A stretch of 64,000 nt of DNA from Brachypodium distachyon (Eukaryota; Streptophyta; Magnoliopsida; Poales; Poaceae), in assembly GCF_000005505.3 (NCBI RefSeq), contig NC_016131.3, positions 8,391,501 to 8,455,500 of the forward strand, read 5' to 3'. Made by a program: the position numbers and the translations under genes. Shown one piece after another: positions 32,892 through 56,065 of the stretch. Below the pieces are notes generated by a model. That model saw only the letters and a program-made list of their open reading frames with translations. It was not told the origin of the DNA and made no database searches. The stretch's first letter is position 1; each line of letters opens with the position of its first letter.

Positions 32892-35800
32892 ATGGCTTTC
32901 TGGCAGGCGCGCGACTTCCTGTTTTGCAGCGTGTGCGGCACCCTCCTCGACTTCGACTCCGTCCGCTCCGCCTCCTGCCCTCTCTGCGGCTTCAAGCGCA
33001 AGGCCAAAGGTCTCCCTCCCTTTTTTCCAAGTCTACCCTGCTGTTCTTGGCGTCGTTGGTGCCGAACCTCGAGCTCCCGCTGCTTGCTCTTCTGGAGCTC
33101 CGATTCTGAAGTTAGAAGGAGGCTACGTCGATTCATGGATTGTTGATCTGACGCATCCTTGTATTTGGTTATTTAGTTTGTGGCTAATGCAGACTCGGCT
33201 CTTGTTTTTTGCAGCGATCGAAGGAAAAGAGACTCGGTACGCGGTCACCGATGAGGTACGGCTTCGCGGCTCTCTCCTTAGCTTGCGAAATCTTTTTTTT
33301 TTCTCCCTATCGCCTGGAGCGTCCTATCTCACCAGCGGACAGCTTGACACTAGTGTTAGTACTAGGGATCCCTATATAATTTATACTGATGAAGCTAGAA
33401 AACCCATCTTCTTTTTTTTTGACAACAGCTAGAAAACCCATCTAGATAAAGGTGTGCTGATTACTGAGTCTGCCTAACACTGCGCTACTTCCTATACTTG
33501 GATGCGATGTTGAGTTTCCTGAAGGGACACTAATCCTGCTAAGCTACTGGACTAGAGATTTTTTTTTTTTGAAAGGAACACAGACTGCATTCCATTAACT
33601 TAAACGAGCTGGACATACGCCAGCAACCAAGTCTTTTACATGATCAGGGAATGGGTCAAGCCATACATGATAGCTTCCCTGTTCCATATACATACCAAAC
33701 GCTGCTAGACAATGTGCTGATACATTACAAGCTCTTGGACAAACTTCTATCTTACAACATTGAGAAGAGTACTGAATTAAAGCCTTCATTTCTCTTAACA
33801 AAACACCCAAACTTGAATTATCATAGTCATTGCTAGTCATCGCTTGCTTAAGCGTACTTGCGTCTGTCTCCAAAATGACCTTGTGACATCCCATTCTGGC
33901 TGCTTCCTGAAGCGCGTGAAGCATCGCTGCAGTTTCTGCATGAAGTGGATCAGCAACCATTTTCAGGTTACCTGCCCCTGCCACCAGAGCTTCACCATGT
34001 TCATTTTTTATAGTAAAACCCCACCCGCCAAAACAAGATGATTGTAAGCCCCATCGGTATTAATCTTCAGAAAATCTGTTGGAGGAGGAGACCAAACCTG
34101 TTGGGTGCTCCTCTTTAGCTTCTTGCGCCTTGTCATAACTTCACAAAACTCAGTAAGATGGAGCTGATAAGAGAAAAGAATTTCATCAAGGCTCCTAATA
34201 TGATTTCCTTGATTTGCTTTATTTCTTTCAGACCACCAGGTCCACAGCAGCACACAAGTCTTCATGCATGTCTCTTCACCCAGCTGAAAAATTTCATTCA
34301 TTAGCAATCGAGCATTAGGGCAATTGAGAAGGAGTTTTCGTATATCTTCCAATTGAGCTACTCTCCAAAGGGCTTTAACTGACTTACATTTTAAAAAGCA
34401 ATGCCCACCATCTTCATCAAGTCTGTAGCATATTGGACATCTCGTATCTAGATCTATACCCCTTCTTTTTAATTTTGTTCTAAAGGGAAGGCTGTTATTT
34501 GCTAGTCGCCATAGAAAATGCAAAATTTTACCTGGCAAATGTAGCGCCCATAATTTCTTCCATGGTAGGTTAGTACTTATTTCAGGATTGTGTGACATTG
34601 AAGGGATGCCTTTTTCAGATTCTCGTGCTTCAGAATCAAGGACAACTTGATATGCCGATTTAACCGAAAAGTTTCCTTTTTTATCAAAGTGCCAAGCTAA
34701 GAAATCTTCGGCACCTTCTTGAATAGGAATTTGGAGGATTGCCTGAGCATCTTGTTCATTAAAAGTTTTCTTGATAAGTTGTTCATCCCAGGAGTAGAAG
34801 ACAGGATCAATTAGCTCTGCAACTTTTGTTAGCAGATTATTTCCTCTTCTGGATGTGACCATCCTTGATATACCTTTTGGGAGCCAAGGATCTGTCCATA
34901 TATTGATGTTCTCCCCGTCACCAACTCTCCATACAATTCCATTCTTCAACACTTGTACTCCTTTTAAAATGCTCCTCCAACAATACGAGATACCATTTTT
35001 CGGTTCATCCTGTAGCAGATTGTGGTCTGGAAAATATTTTGCTGCAAGGACTTGTGAGCATAGAGAAAGAGGACTCTTTAGAATTCTCCATGCCTGCCTT
35101 GCCAACATGGCAAGGTTAAAAGAATATAAATCTCTAAAACCCAGACCTCCATCTTTCTTTGGTTTTGTCAAATTTTCCCAGCTGACCCAATGGATTTTGT
35201 TCTCTTTATCCATGTTGCTCCACCAATATTGCCCTATCATTGTACTGATGTCATCGCAAAGAGTCTTGGTGAGGTCAAAGCAAGCCATGGCATAAACAGG
35301 TATAGCTTGAGCGGCTGCTTTTATCAAAATCTCTTTTCCAGCTTTAGAAAGCATCTTTTCCTTCCAGCCCTGTAGTTTGTTCCATATTTTCTCCTTCAAG
35401 TATTGAAAAGCCTTTGCTTTGGATTTGCCAATATATACTGGCAAACCCAAATATTTTCCTGAAAAACCTTCTTTGGAGATGCCTAATTGGTTCATCAATT
35501 CACTTTTGTCTTCAGCTTTTGTGTTCCTGCTAAATAGGATAGCACACTTGTCCTTATTTATAGCTTGACCCGAGCAGGCTTCATATGTATTGAGAATTCT
35601 GTTTACTTCTTGTATACTGCTGGCGTTAGCTTCGATGAGAAGAAGGGAGTCATCTGCAAATAACAAGTGACTTATACTAGGAGCAGATTTACAAATTTTG
35701 ATTCCTTTCAGTTTCCCATTTAACTCAGTGTCATGAAGCATGGCAGAGAAGCCTTCGGCGCAAAATAGAAATAGATATGGAGAGAGAGGATCACCTTGGC

Positions 35801-38800
35801 GGAGCCCTCGCTCTGGAATAATAGTATCGGTTGCATCTCCATTTATCTTGACTTGATACTTCACCGTGGTGACACATTTCATTACTAATTCAGTCCATCT
35901 TCTATCAAATCCCATCCTCAACATCATTTCGTGTAGAAATTTCCATTCAACGCGGTCATATGCCTTGCTCATGTCGAGTTTAATTGCTGCATAGCCTTTA
36001 TTTCGTGTTCTTTTTCTCTGCAAAAAATGTGTCAATTCATAAGCTAAAATGATATTATCAGAGATCATTTGTCCTGGGACGAAGGCACTCTGATTTGGAG
36101 ATATTAGATCAGGGAGGACCAATTTCAGTCTATTAGTGAGAACCTTCGAGATCAGCTTATAAACCACGTTGCAGAGGCTTATAGGCCGTAGATCTTTTAA
36201 ATTATCCGGAGCTGCAGTTTTTGGAATAAGTACTATCATCGTGTTGTTCCAACCATCTGGCATCTCTCCTCCCCTGAGTACATTGAGAACTTCTTTTGTG
36301 ACCTGATTGCCGATGATGTTCCAGAAGCGTTTAAAGAACACTGCTGGCATCCCATCAGGTCCTGGCGCCTTCAAGTCCCCTATGCTATCTAGAGCATTTT
36401 TTATTTCTTCTTCTGTGTACTCCGAACAGAGGATTTCATTCATTTGTTCCGACACCCTAGGCTGAACTGCACGGAGGATTTCCTCATTATTATGTCCTGC
36501 TGCAGATGAAAAGAGGCTAAAGAAATAATTAGATATATGTTCCTTCAGCTGATCTGTATTGTCCACCCATGATCCATCATCCCTTTTTAACCTTCTTATG
36601 GTATTTCTCCTTTTCCTCTCTGATGCAAAGGCATGGAAGAAAGCAGTATTTTTATCACCAGAATGAAGCCATTTTACATGCGCTCTTTGCTTCCAGACTA
36701 TATCCTGTTGATGATCTAGTCGGTTCAACTTATCCTTCAGAAAATGCTCGCGGTTTACCCTTTGTTGATTAATTTCCCCCTTCTTATATCCTCCCAATCT
36801 TGTTTCAGTTGCTTAATTCTCTTTTGTAAGTTTCCAAACACGTTTTCATCCCAATCTTTAAGATCTGTGGCCACTTTCTGAATCCCTTGTAAAACATTGC
36901 CTCCACTCTGTATGTTCGATAATCGCCAAGCATTATTTACAATAACTTCAGTCCTGTTCATCAAGCCATTTAGCTTCAAATCTGAAAGCATTTTTTCCAT
37001 TCACACTTCTAGGTACTTTTAGTGATCCTTCAATTAGGATTGTGACAGGTCTGTGGTCAGAATGCCTAGGATCACCATTTATAACTTTATAAGCAGGAAA
37101 GCGTGCACACCATTCTCTAGATCCCACTGCTCGATCTAGTCTTTCTTTAATGTAATGATCAGCATCATGATTTTTATTACGCCATGTGAATTTATCTCCA
37201 GTAAATCCTAGATCTCGCAGTCCACAATCAAGTAATGTCATTCTGAAATTCTCCATATGCTTCTGATTGCGTGGAGGTCCTCCTTTTTTTTCATGAGCAT
37301 ATAAAATTTCATTAAAATCTCCTGCACATAGCCATGGAAGCTTTAGCTGTTGGTTAAGAATTCTCATAAGTTTCCATGTTTTTTCCTTCTTATCTGTTGC
37401 AGGTTCTCCATAAATTCCAGCGAAACACCATTTGTAGCCATCTTGTTTAGTAATTTCCATATCCACATGATATCTCGAAAAATTATGCAGCTTCGCATTT
37501 ATGTGTCTTTTCCACATTAAAGCCAGACCGCCCCTTTTTCCTTCACATCTTTGTACCACCATTCCAGACATTCCCAGAACACTCTTGAACCAACTCATTC
37601 TGTTCTCATCCGTTTTAGTTTCGGATAAAAACAGCACATCAGGGGCCACCTGCTTCTGGAGATTCAGAAGCCCACGAACTGCCAGGCCATTCCCCAATCC
37701 CCGGCAGTTCCAAACTGTTATTCTCATTTTGATTCGCCGCGCTGTCCCTGCAGCCCAGCGCTTGCAATCTCAGATTTGGTGTTTTTCTCGTTATCCTCCT
37801 CACGATCAACCTGCGTTCTGGCTTTCTTAGTTAATTCAGTAATCTCATCAACATCCATGAAGTCTGCATTTCTTTTCTTCAGTTCTATCCTATATAACTT
37901 CTTCCCGATAATGTTCCCTTTTGTTCTTTCTATCCGCTTGTAAGTACGTTGCTTCCTGCTTTTGAGCCACTTTTTCGCTCAAATTCTTGACCTCCTTCTT
38001 TTGGCTGACTTTTAATTGCTTCATTATGCTTGTTCACGATTAAATCTTGTCTCTGTTTACTTACTTCATTTCCCTCCACCATTGCTCCCCAGGACTACTA
38101 GAGATATCTAGCTTGACTTGATCACCAATTTCTGATTCTTTGCCCTTTATATTAGTAGTCACCTGCTTGTCCTCAAACATTAATTTTTTTGCCTTCAACT
38201 GACCTTGTTTGTTCTCCCTGATTTATGTCAAAGGGGCTTGCAGCTTCTCTATCTTCTCCCTTTTTTGATATTCCTTTGTCACTTCTGGTCAGCAAATTCT
38301 TCCTCCAAGATGGGCCATCGCTCCCCTGCTTATTACCTCCTCCAACAATGTTACTTCTCCAAAAGTCTCCATTATCATTGGACCCTCTACTTTTTTCTCC
38401 ACTTGAACTTCCCTTGTAAATAACTGCTCTTAACCATGGACCAAACTGTCTAGCACCCTCTCTCTTAGTTATTGTTGGGCAAAGCTTTTCTGTATGTCCA
38501 ATAATTCCACACTTGTAGCAAAAATCTGGCAAATATTCATATTTAAAAGTGACAACTTTTTCCTTCTTTTTCTTTCTTTTTTCCTCGTCGTCGTCTTCAT
38601 TTCCTATCATCCTTTCATTTACCAGATCTTGTTCCTCTTCCTCCTCGTCCATGAATAAAGTAGTGAGTTTCATTATTGCGACAGTTATATCCATCCGCAC
38701 CTTGATTTGCATAAATTCCCCCATTGCATCCCCATTATCATCCAAGTCTACGTCTAAGAATTCTCCAATTTGTTCTCCTTACAGTTCTGCTGTTTCTCTG

Positions 38801-40423
38801 CTCATCACGCCCATCGGAACGTAGTAAGCCCTTACCCATATTGGAATTGTCTTAAACTCATATTCATCAATGGTTTTGCTTGGCATGAATTCCTCCGTCA
38901 CAATCAGATCTTTATCAAACATCCAGGGTCCTCCCTCTATTGTCTTCTTTTTTGCCATCTCTTCATGGAACAAAAATAAGAATCTATTTCTACCCAACTC
39001 TTTGCACTCAACTCCAGAGAAAGGGCTCCAAATATTACCCAAAGCCCTACCTACGTGCCCTGCTCTTGCAGGTTTTTCAGAATAGAGCTTACCCACTGCT
39101 TGAAGCTTGCTCGCTTTCAAGGAACAAGCCTGCTTCTTTCCGATTCTGATTAATTTCTTCTCTGCATCTGAAAGCCGTAGATTTTGTAGTCTTCCTTCCA
39201 CCCCGTCTACTGCTAAAGTCTTCTCATCACCCATGCCAGCCGCACTCGGTCGCAACTCCGGGCTTCCGCCTCCTCCCCCGTCACCTCCAAACACCCCCTC
39301 CGCCAGACACGGGACTAGGATTAACAGGTGTATTTGGTTCTCTCAGGGATTGGACTGAAGCTCAGAGTTACACAATGTTCTTTAGATCAAGCAATCAGAC
39401 CCCTCAGGCAGCTTTGTTAGGCTCTCACGATGGCAGTGGGATGGGAAGGGATGGGATGGGATGGATCTGCTGCACCTCTAATGGATTGTGGAAACGGACG
39501 CGATTCTGAAGATTTTGGTGGATTTGGGACGAATTTTGGGCGGCAAAGATTGCCGACGGAAATCGCCGTGGAGTCGCCATGAAGTCGCTAGAAGCAGCAC
39601 GAAACCGTCACGTGCGGACGGACCAATGGGGTACCACACTGTACTGTATGATTTTTGACTAGAGATATTTTTTATTGAAAAGAAAGAGACGAACTCTTCA
39701 ATCTTTTGGTATGCATAAATTAGCATCACCAATGGAAGAATATGAATTCTACATAAATCTACTAAATTAAGAATTGGTGGTTTTCTAGCTTGACATTTTA
39801 AGTTGCTCTGTAACTCCTATAGGTATTGATACACTTATCATACTAGGCTATTGCTGTACTAGTTAGCAAATGACAAATTGATTTTGGGGCTACACGCTAC
39901 ATACACCTGTTGTTTTTAAATCCATGCTTTCTTGGTATGTGCAGATTCTTTTACCAAGCAATATAAGTTTCTATTTTAGGAATGTATGTTCTGATTTTGA
40001 AACGTATTTTGTGACAGGATATTAGAAGGGAGCTAAAGATCGAACCGTTTGTGACCCTTGAATCAGCACCAAAGATGGATGTAATTGTGCAAAGAGTTGT
40101 TGTAAGTTAAAAAAATAATTATGAACATATAACCTAATAGCGTGATTACTTCTTTGATACCTTGAGCGCTTAACAATGTTGTTTTGCATTAGGTAGATGA
40201 AACCTGTCCGAAATGTGGCCATCCTCAACTCGAGTATCACACGAAGCAGGTTATTTACCGAGTTCGAACATTCGATGACATTTTAGTACCCATTTTTCTC
40301 TTTCTGGCTCTGAATCTTGCTGAACTTCTGGACGTGTAATTACAGCTACGGGCAGCGGATGAAGGGCAGACTGTCTTCTACGAATGCCCGGAATGCAGGC
40401 ACAATTTCAAGGTCAATAACTAG
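32892..40423 (+). CDS. RPA12: DNA-directed RNA polymerase I subunit RPA12 (A12.2 type, TFIIS-like)
   Basis: Five exons: 32892-33009, 33215-33255, 40018-40101, 40193-40249 and 40346-40423 (stop TAG). All junctions are GT-AG and the phases agree, giving 125 aa, the family's usual length. The N-terminal zinc ribbon uses CSVCG and CPLCG (about residues 12-35). The C-terminal TFIIS-type ribbon uses CPKCG and CPECR, with the RAADEG acidic hairpin between them. In Pol I this subunit supports transcript cleavage, proofreading and termination in the nucleolus. The second intron is 6,762 bp long because an antisense LINE sits in it (33560-39656); without it the intron would be about 0.65 kb. The exons are intact, so the gene should still work if the intron is spliced. 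Confidence 0.93.
33595..37727 (-). pseudogene. LINE ORF2 (AP endonuclease, reverse transcriptase, zinc-binding region, RNase H), frameshifted
   Basis: From ATG 37727 the endonuclease shows WNCRGLGN, SETKTDENRM, CAGDFNEIL and SDHRPV. After two frame changes (near 36950-37000 and 36770-36800) the reverse transcriptase follows, with FKRFWNIIG, RPISLCNVVYK, PDLISPNQSAFVPG and the catalytic FADD at about 35650. A zf-RVT segment (WKKLWALHLPGKILHFLWRL, CPICYRLDEDGGHCFLKC) comes next. After a third frame change near 34010 there is an RNase H domain to 33595. The enzyme nicks target DNA and copies LINE RNA. Three frameshifts in about 1,375 codons show limited decay. Confidence 0.9.
38173..39294 (-). 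pseudogene. LINE ORF1 (RNA-binding gag-like protein, CCHC knuckle), one nonsense codon
   Basis: The reading frame is continuous from ATG 39294 to the stop at 38173 except for one in-frame TAA at 38779-38781, about 374 codons in all. The N-terminal half (KLIRIGKKQACSLKA, IEGGPWMFDKDLIV, IPIWVRAYYVP) matches the DUF4283-like domain of plant LINE ORF1. An acidic run precedes a knuckle CYKCGIIGHTEKLC. ORF1 proteins coat LINE RNA. A single stop inactivates an otherwise whole ORF. Confidence 0.85.
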
Positions 40424-40654
40424 GAAAGAACTCATCAATCACTTCACGTGTATGGCCAAAAGAGAAATGCTCTTGCCATGAGTTGACAAGCGATGTTCAA
40501 AGGGTTTGCAGCGCCTTCGTCCGTGCTCTAAGCATGAATGTTATCTGGGATGTGCTAATCCATACATATGCCAAAAACTTTTGGGCCGAATCTTTTTGTT
40601 ATTGGGGTTGATCCACATTTCAAGTACTATTAGTATGTATTTTATCCAGCTTAA

Positions 40655-41435
40655 TAGCATCTCCAGCAGCTTCCCTAAACTGGTCTGGTTTTAGGGATAG
40701 GAGAGAACTTTTTGGGAAAAAAGATGTTCCTCTCCAGCAGGTTCCCCAAAGTGATTCCTTATACTAGTATTTTGTTTGCCATCACACTTGCACGTGGGAC
40801 CCAAATGTCATTTACTAAAAGAAAAACCGTCGCGCACCGTCGCTTGCCGTTGCGTCCACATGTCGCCGCCCCTGTCCGTCTTGAGCTGCCCACCGATTCA
40901 GAGGGGGGGATGGGGTCGCGATGCCAGCAGCAGGTCGAGGAGGAGCACTGTAGGCAGCGCTGGTGCTCGGCGCGGATCGTAGACATCCACGCCGGCCAAT
41001 TCGAGCGCCGCTCCGGCCGAATTGACGTCTAGCGACTTGGCACGGAGGCGGATACGGGGGCAACGGTAGGGGGCTTGCCGGCCCGATTCACCGCGGGATG
41101 GGCTCGGGAGGGGGCATGGCCGCCGGAGGTGGTGCAGGCAGCCGATTCGATGGAGGCGGTCCGGCACGAAAACGAACGGAATCGAGCGGTTATTTTCGTG
41201 TGCTTGCTTTTCTGCGTTTAGGGAACGAGGCTCTAGTTCCCTACATTTGAGCACAGGGAGCCATCAAATTATCTTTCCGTTTGGTGAAGAGGAGAGAAAA
41301 TAGGAAATTTCCTAAAAAATTTCGGGATTGGGAACAAGATAGGAAACGTGCTGGAGAATGTTTTGGAGTCTTCTTAGGGAATGGTGTCAGTTTATTTAAG
41401 AAATGGGAATTTTTAGGCCACTGCTGGAGATGCTC
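40655..41435. mobile_element. MITE, PIF/Harbinger-like (TAA target duplication)
   Basis: The ends are TAGCATCTCCAGCAG and CTGCTGGAGATGCTC (inverted), with TAA on both sides (40652-40654 and 41436-41438). The element is 781 bp with a GC-rich centre. It lies 232 bp past the RPA12 stop, so it may fall in that gene's 3' flank. The superfamily call rests only on the 3-bp TAA and is tentative. Confidence 0.65.
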
Positions 41436-41438
41436 TAA

Positions 41439-42418
41439 CCAGAGCAGGGTGTTTTTCTTTCTAAAGGTGTGGTCTGAAAAGCAGCATTCTGGAGCGCATC
41501 GTGCTGTTTAAATTACTCGTGTGACTGCTGCTAAATTATTGGCTAGTTGCTGTTAGCCTGTTATACTGACCAACATTATTTCATTATGTGATTTCTGCTG
41601 AAAAATAATACGTGAAAAGTCTAAATGTAACTGCGACATATTTTCGTCTTGTTAATGTTATGCCAGATAAATTGACAAATCCTTTTCAATATATACAGTA
41701 CTTAGCTTTATAATTTTGCAAGTTCCGAGTTCCAACCACTATGGAATTGGATAAAAATTTACGAACATTTAACAGAATAATATAAAGCCTAGATTATAAA
41801 AAGTCTTAGTTCTGGTAACAACATAGTAGATGCATGAAGCAATTAACAAAACATAATATCCTGATGTAGTTTAGAGCATTGACATTTGACCAGATTTATA
41901 CCCAGTGAATGTTGCTGCGAACGGTCCGGAGTACACGAAAATTTGCCAGCTTAATGTAGTTCATCCCCAATGATAATGCCATAATTATGACAATTTTTTC
42001 AGACCATCTAAACCTCCACAGGTTGTGTTTTGAATACAGTAAACCTTGACCAATCTTGGCACCCAAGGCCGATGATGGGACACAAGAAAAAAAGGAAAAA
42101 AGAAAACAGGCTCCTAGGTGACTCATGCCAACTTATGGTCAAGGAAGTTTCACTGACGATGACACGACAATCGTTTCAAAACAAGGTAACCACAAAACTG
42201 TACTCGGCCAGGTGAGATGGTAAGAACAGCCTCAATAAGAGCCCATATCCCACTTTCATCTGCAAAATTGATACCAACAATAGATGAAACATCAATACAT
42301 ATGTGGTATTTAACAGCATACAAAATGGGTAATACTTACATTTACAAGATCTACACCATGCGAGCACCTTGTAAACTGTTTGGTTACTCAAACGAATTAA
42401 CCCCAGTATAACCGACTG
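41439..42418. other. Intergenic region between the 3' ends of RPA12 and the IRE-type kinase gene
   Basis: No coding sequence or repeat was recognised. The right part, next to the stop at 42419, probably contains the 3' UTR of the minus-strand kinase gene. The two genes converge here. Confidence 0.4.
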
Positions 42419-52822
<10,404 letters not shown>

Positions 52823-53073
52823 CGCCGGCCGCCGGCGGAGCGACGGAGGAGTTCCGTCGAAACGGGGCGGGGGGGGGCGGGCGAGACTAACGACGACTCT
52901 CAGTTGAGTTGAGCTGGGAGAGAGGGGAAGGGATTCCAAGGAAAGAGAGCGTGTGAGTGGGGACACTCGGAGCAAGTGCGGGAGGAGCTAGCCTAGGTGT
53001 GCGAGAATAGTACATCCCGGCACCAGCTACTCTATTTCACAAAACGCACGAATAGAAAAAAAAAAAAAAGAAG

Positions 53074-54059
53074 CTAAATGCATGGGAGGTCCTATAAGTA
53101 TTGGCGTTGTGTCATCTAGGTCCTAATAGAATGAAAATGCAGTTTTGAGTTCTAAAAATATTCTCAGTGTGTCACTGGCGTCCTAAGCACGTCGGAGAAG
53201 GTCTGACCCGTAGACGTGTCATGTTGACCCATTTTGACCGGCCATGTAGGATTAAGAAAGGCAGTAGGAAAAGGCCCAGCCTTTCCCCGAGAACGCGTTG
53301 AGGTTGAGCCGGTAGGTGAGCTCCTCGAGGGGTGCCACGACGGCTGTCTCCATCACCTTCTCCAGCGGGCGCTCATTGGTGGCAACGTGGATTGGGTTCC
53401 GCGTGGAGACGTTGGAGGTGCCAGGGTGTGGTAGAGGCTGCCTTTTAGTGGGGCGGAGCTCGAGCATGGAGATGAAGGGATGTCTCGTGGTGCGTTGGAG
53501 AGGTAGACGGAGAGGGCGTCGGAAGGCGTGAGGACGATGGATTCACGGGTGATGATTCAGGAGTTGTCGTAGATGGCGATGGTGGACCAGCGGGTGGCGC
53601 CCAGGTAGAGGTCGAACTCCGGGAAGACGACGCCGTCATCGGTGCCGCCGCCATGGTCGTGGAGGAAGGTGGCCCGAAGGAGGTAGCGGGTGCAGGTGGT
53701 GACCTTGAGGGTGTAGCAGTACTTGTTGCCGTCCGCCAGGAAGTAGCGCAGGCTGCTGTACTGGGTGTTGCTGCGCTGAGGAGAGGAAGAAGAATGGGGG
53801 ATGGTGATGGCGGTGTCGGAGGTGATGAGCCCGGGGTATTTCTAGGGGGGCAGAATGCAATTTTAACTCCCCTTTATTAATCCTATGTGGCCGGTTAAAA
53901 TGGGTCAACATGACACGTGGACAGGTCAGACCTGCTCCGGCGTGCTTAGGACCGCCGGTGGCATACTTAAAATACTTTTAGGACTCAAAACTGCATTCTC
54001 ATACTATTAGGACCTAGATGACACTACGCCAATACTTTTAGGACCTGCAATGCATTTAA
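53074..54059. mobile_element. Long-TIR element carrying a captured gene fragment (Pack-TIR type)
   Basis: The left end (TAAATGCATGGGAGGTCCTA) and right end (complement TAAATGCATTGCAGGTCCTA) begin inverted repeats of about 200 bp. Shared blocks include GTCATCTAGGTCCTAATAG and CGTGTCATGTTGACCCATTT. The centre, about 53235-53850, is GC-rich and derived from a host gene. The target duplication was not resolved because the borders lie in A-rich sequence. Gene capture between long TIRs resembles Pack-MULEs, but the superfamily is not proven. Confidence 0.75.
53235..53850 (-). pseudogene. Transduplicated fragment of a malectin-like receptor kinase ectodomain
   Basis: Minus-strand translation gives SLRYFLADGNKYCYTLKV, then TRYLLRATFLHDHGGG, FDLYLGATRWSTIAIYDNS, and, after breaks, TRNPIHVATNERPLEKVMET and LTYRLNLNAF. 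This is the order of motifs in the malectin-like domain of plant LRR receptor kinases. An in-frame TGA follows the DNS segment (near 53560), and a frame change occurs before the last part. The kinase domain is absent. The fragment sits between the inverted repeats of the 53074-54059 element, so it was probably copied from a gene elsewhere. Confidence 0.75.
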
Positions 54060-55420
54060 CTCAAAAAAAATGCTCTTAATATAAACTCAAAACTGTGTTG
54101 ACGGTTTCTTTAATGAAAATCGATGGAGAGGCCCATTGGTTTAAAAAATATAAATTCAAAACTCGTTGTACATTATGGCTACTCTGTTCACGGGATTTAA
54201 AAATCACATAAATAGGAAAAGTAGAGAATTGGAATGCTTAAATTATGTCAATTTGGATGCAATACTTATGGAACGAGCATCTCTATTTTTATGAAACGAA
54301 TACTACACAAAAAAAGTTCTAAAGGTTAAAATTCTTTAAAAATCCTCTAGCAATCCTTCAAATCGAATTAGCACTGTATTCATAAAGTTGATTATTAAGT
54401 CATCAATGTATTATATGTCGCTTTGCTCTAGACCATCTGGAAATTTAGAAATCATCTATATATTTTTTACGTGTTGGTCTTGAATGCATGTCTTATCTTA
54501 TGGCGCAAGCTCCTTCAACACCTCAAGGCGGCGCGAATCGTCAGGACCTCGATCGTCTACTACTCTCTTCGATACATAATAAGTGTTGCTGATTTAGTAC
54601 AAAAATGTAAATCATCGACACTTATTATGGTTCGGAGGGAGTACTTCGTTTAGAGAGCAGGTCGATGGAGATGAAGAGGAGACCCATTCATGTGATATCC
54701 GTTTGCAACTGTTAAGCCCTTTGAGCCTTCTCTTTAACGACACATCTTTCGCTGAATTTGAACTGCTCCCATGCACTAGTTTGTTGGCATTGTTATGTTG
54801 GCTTTGTTTAGCCAGTTTTCAGAGTCATGTGGGTGTTAATGTCATATTTCCTCTAACCTAACTGCAAAATCTTGTTTTTTTTGTCGTATGATAATGGAAC
54901 AAAGGTGTGGCCCTTTTCATGTAAAAATTAAAGTTGGTTATGAATATACGCTTTTGCAAAGCCAGGAAGTTCGACTAATAGTAAGTAGAGTTGTCAACTT
55001 TGTTTGAGTGTCCGTGAGACCGTATGCATGAGGTGGTACGTGGTAAAGATGGTTATAGTCAAAATTCAGTATATCTATACATTCTCATGTAGGCACGTGA
55101 TAACCCACAAGTGTAGGAGATCAATGTAGTACTTTTCGATGAGTATTGCGTATCGATCCCACGATGTGAGAAGGTAAACTGTCCTTTTTTTAGGAACACA
55201 GTACAATCGCAGACGCTCACAACACATGCGTAAAACTGTCTATTCTCTAAAGCCTCATCACACGAGAAACAAGCATAAAAAAAATATAGGACGGCCTTGA
55301 ACTCAAACGTCTTCGCACAATTCTCACAAGATTTATTATAAATACACTTTTGCAGAACCTGAATTTCAACTAATAGTAAGCATGGAGTTGTAGCTCTGTC
55401 ACCGAAACATCTTAAGGTTT
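54060..55420. other. AT-rich intergenic region
   Basis: Nothing coding is supported. It contains one short Stowaway MITE (54563-54641). The remainder shows no repeat or motif that could be assigned. Confidence 0.4.
54563..54641. mobile_element. Stowaway MITE
   Basis: CTCTCTTCGATACATAATAA and its near complement have TA on both sides (54561-54562 and 54642-54643). It is 79 bp long. Confidence 0.8.
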
Positions 55421-55589
55421 AGAACTTAATCAAACTTGAGCTTTGCTTTTGCAGAGGTGAGTGTAAGATTGTATGCATTGGGGGGTAAATATCATATAGA
55501 CAAATTCTTCCTGATTTCTCCCCTTGAGTCGCGCCTTGGTCACATTGCATCTTCTTATGTGCCGAGTCTGCGTGCTACGCCGGCTAAGT

Positions 55590-56065
55590 ACGATCGTAAC
55601 AGAAATAGTAATAGTAATAGTGTGTAAAAGACTTATGACACTGGGCCGAGTGGCACTACTAGTCATAGATGGGCCATAACAACATTTTGTGACAGCTCGC
55701 CGAGTGCGCCAGCTCAAGCGGAAGCTTGGGAAGGAGAAGATCGAGACAAACACTTCTCTTGACTTGAGAGAACAAGAGACAGGGAGGAGAGCGTGTGAGT
55801 GGGGACGACATGGAGAAAATGTAGGGTGAATGAAGGTAGACGATGGTGTGCACGCTGCGCTCGGGTCACACTACATGTTGTGATGGCTCTCACGGCTTTC
55901 GTGTTCAAGGGAAACACGTATGTAACAACGACAATAATAGTGTGGTAAAGATCGATGGCAGTGGGTCAAGTGATCCTACTGGCCAGCGGTGGCTTGTAAC
56001 AATATTTTCTGGCGGCATGTTTTAATAGAACGTGTGAGTGGAGATAGTGCGGAGAAAATGTAAGG
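55590..56065. repeat. Diverged tandem duplication in intergenic sequence
   Basis: Two related stretches, about 55600-55830 and 55925-56065, share AATAGTGTGNNAAAGA, GTAACAANATTTT and a GCGTGTGAGTGGGGA-like block followed by GGAGAAAATGTA. The last block also resembles sequence at about 52946-52970 upstream of the kinase gene. No coding function is seen. Confidence 0.45.

Larger units (their letters stand above)
33560..39656 (-). mobile_element. Near full-length L1-type LINE in intron 2 of RPA12
   Basis: The element runs on the minus strand. Its 3' end is a poly(T)/poly(A) tract at 33560-33570. The 10-bp target duplication GACTAGAGAT flanks it exactly (33550-33559 and 39657-39666). It is 6,097 bp long and has a GC-rich 5' UTR at 39295-39656, ORF1 and ORF2. 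An exact duplication and few disabling changes indicate a fairly recent insertion. It is antisense to RPA12, so its poly(A) signal is not read by the host gene. Confidence 0.92.

Noticed and set aside
40712..41254. Open frames of 106-118 codons after RPA12
   Set aside because: They lie wholly inside the 781-bp TAA-flanked MITE and have no recognisable domain.
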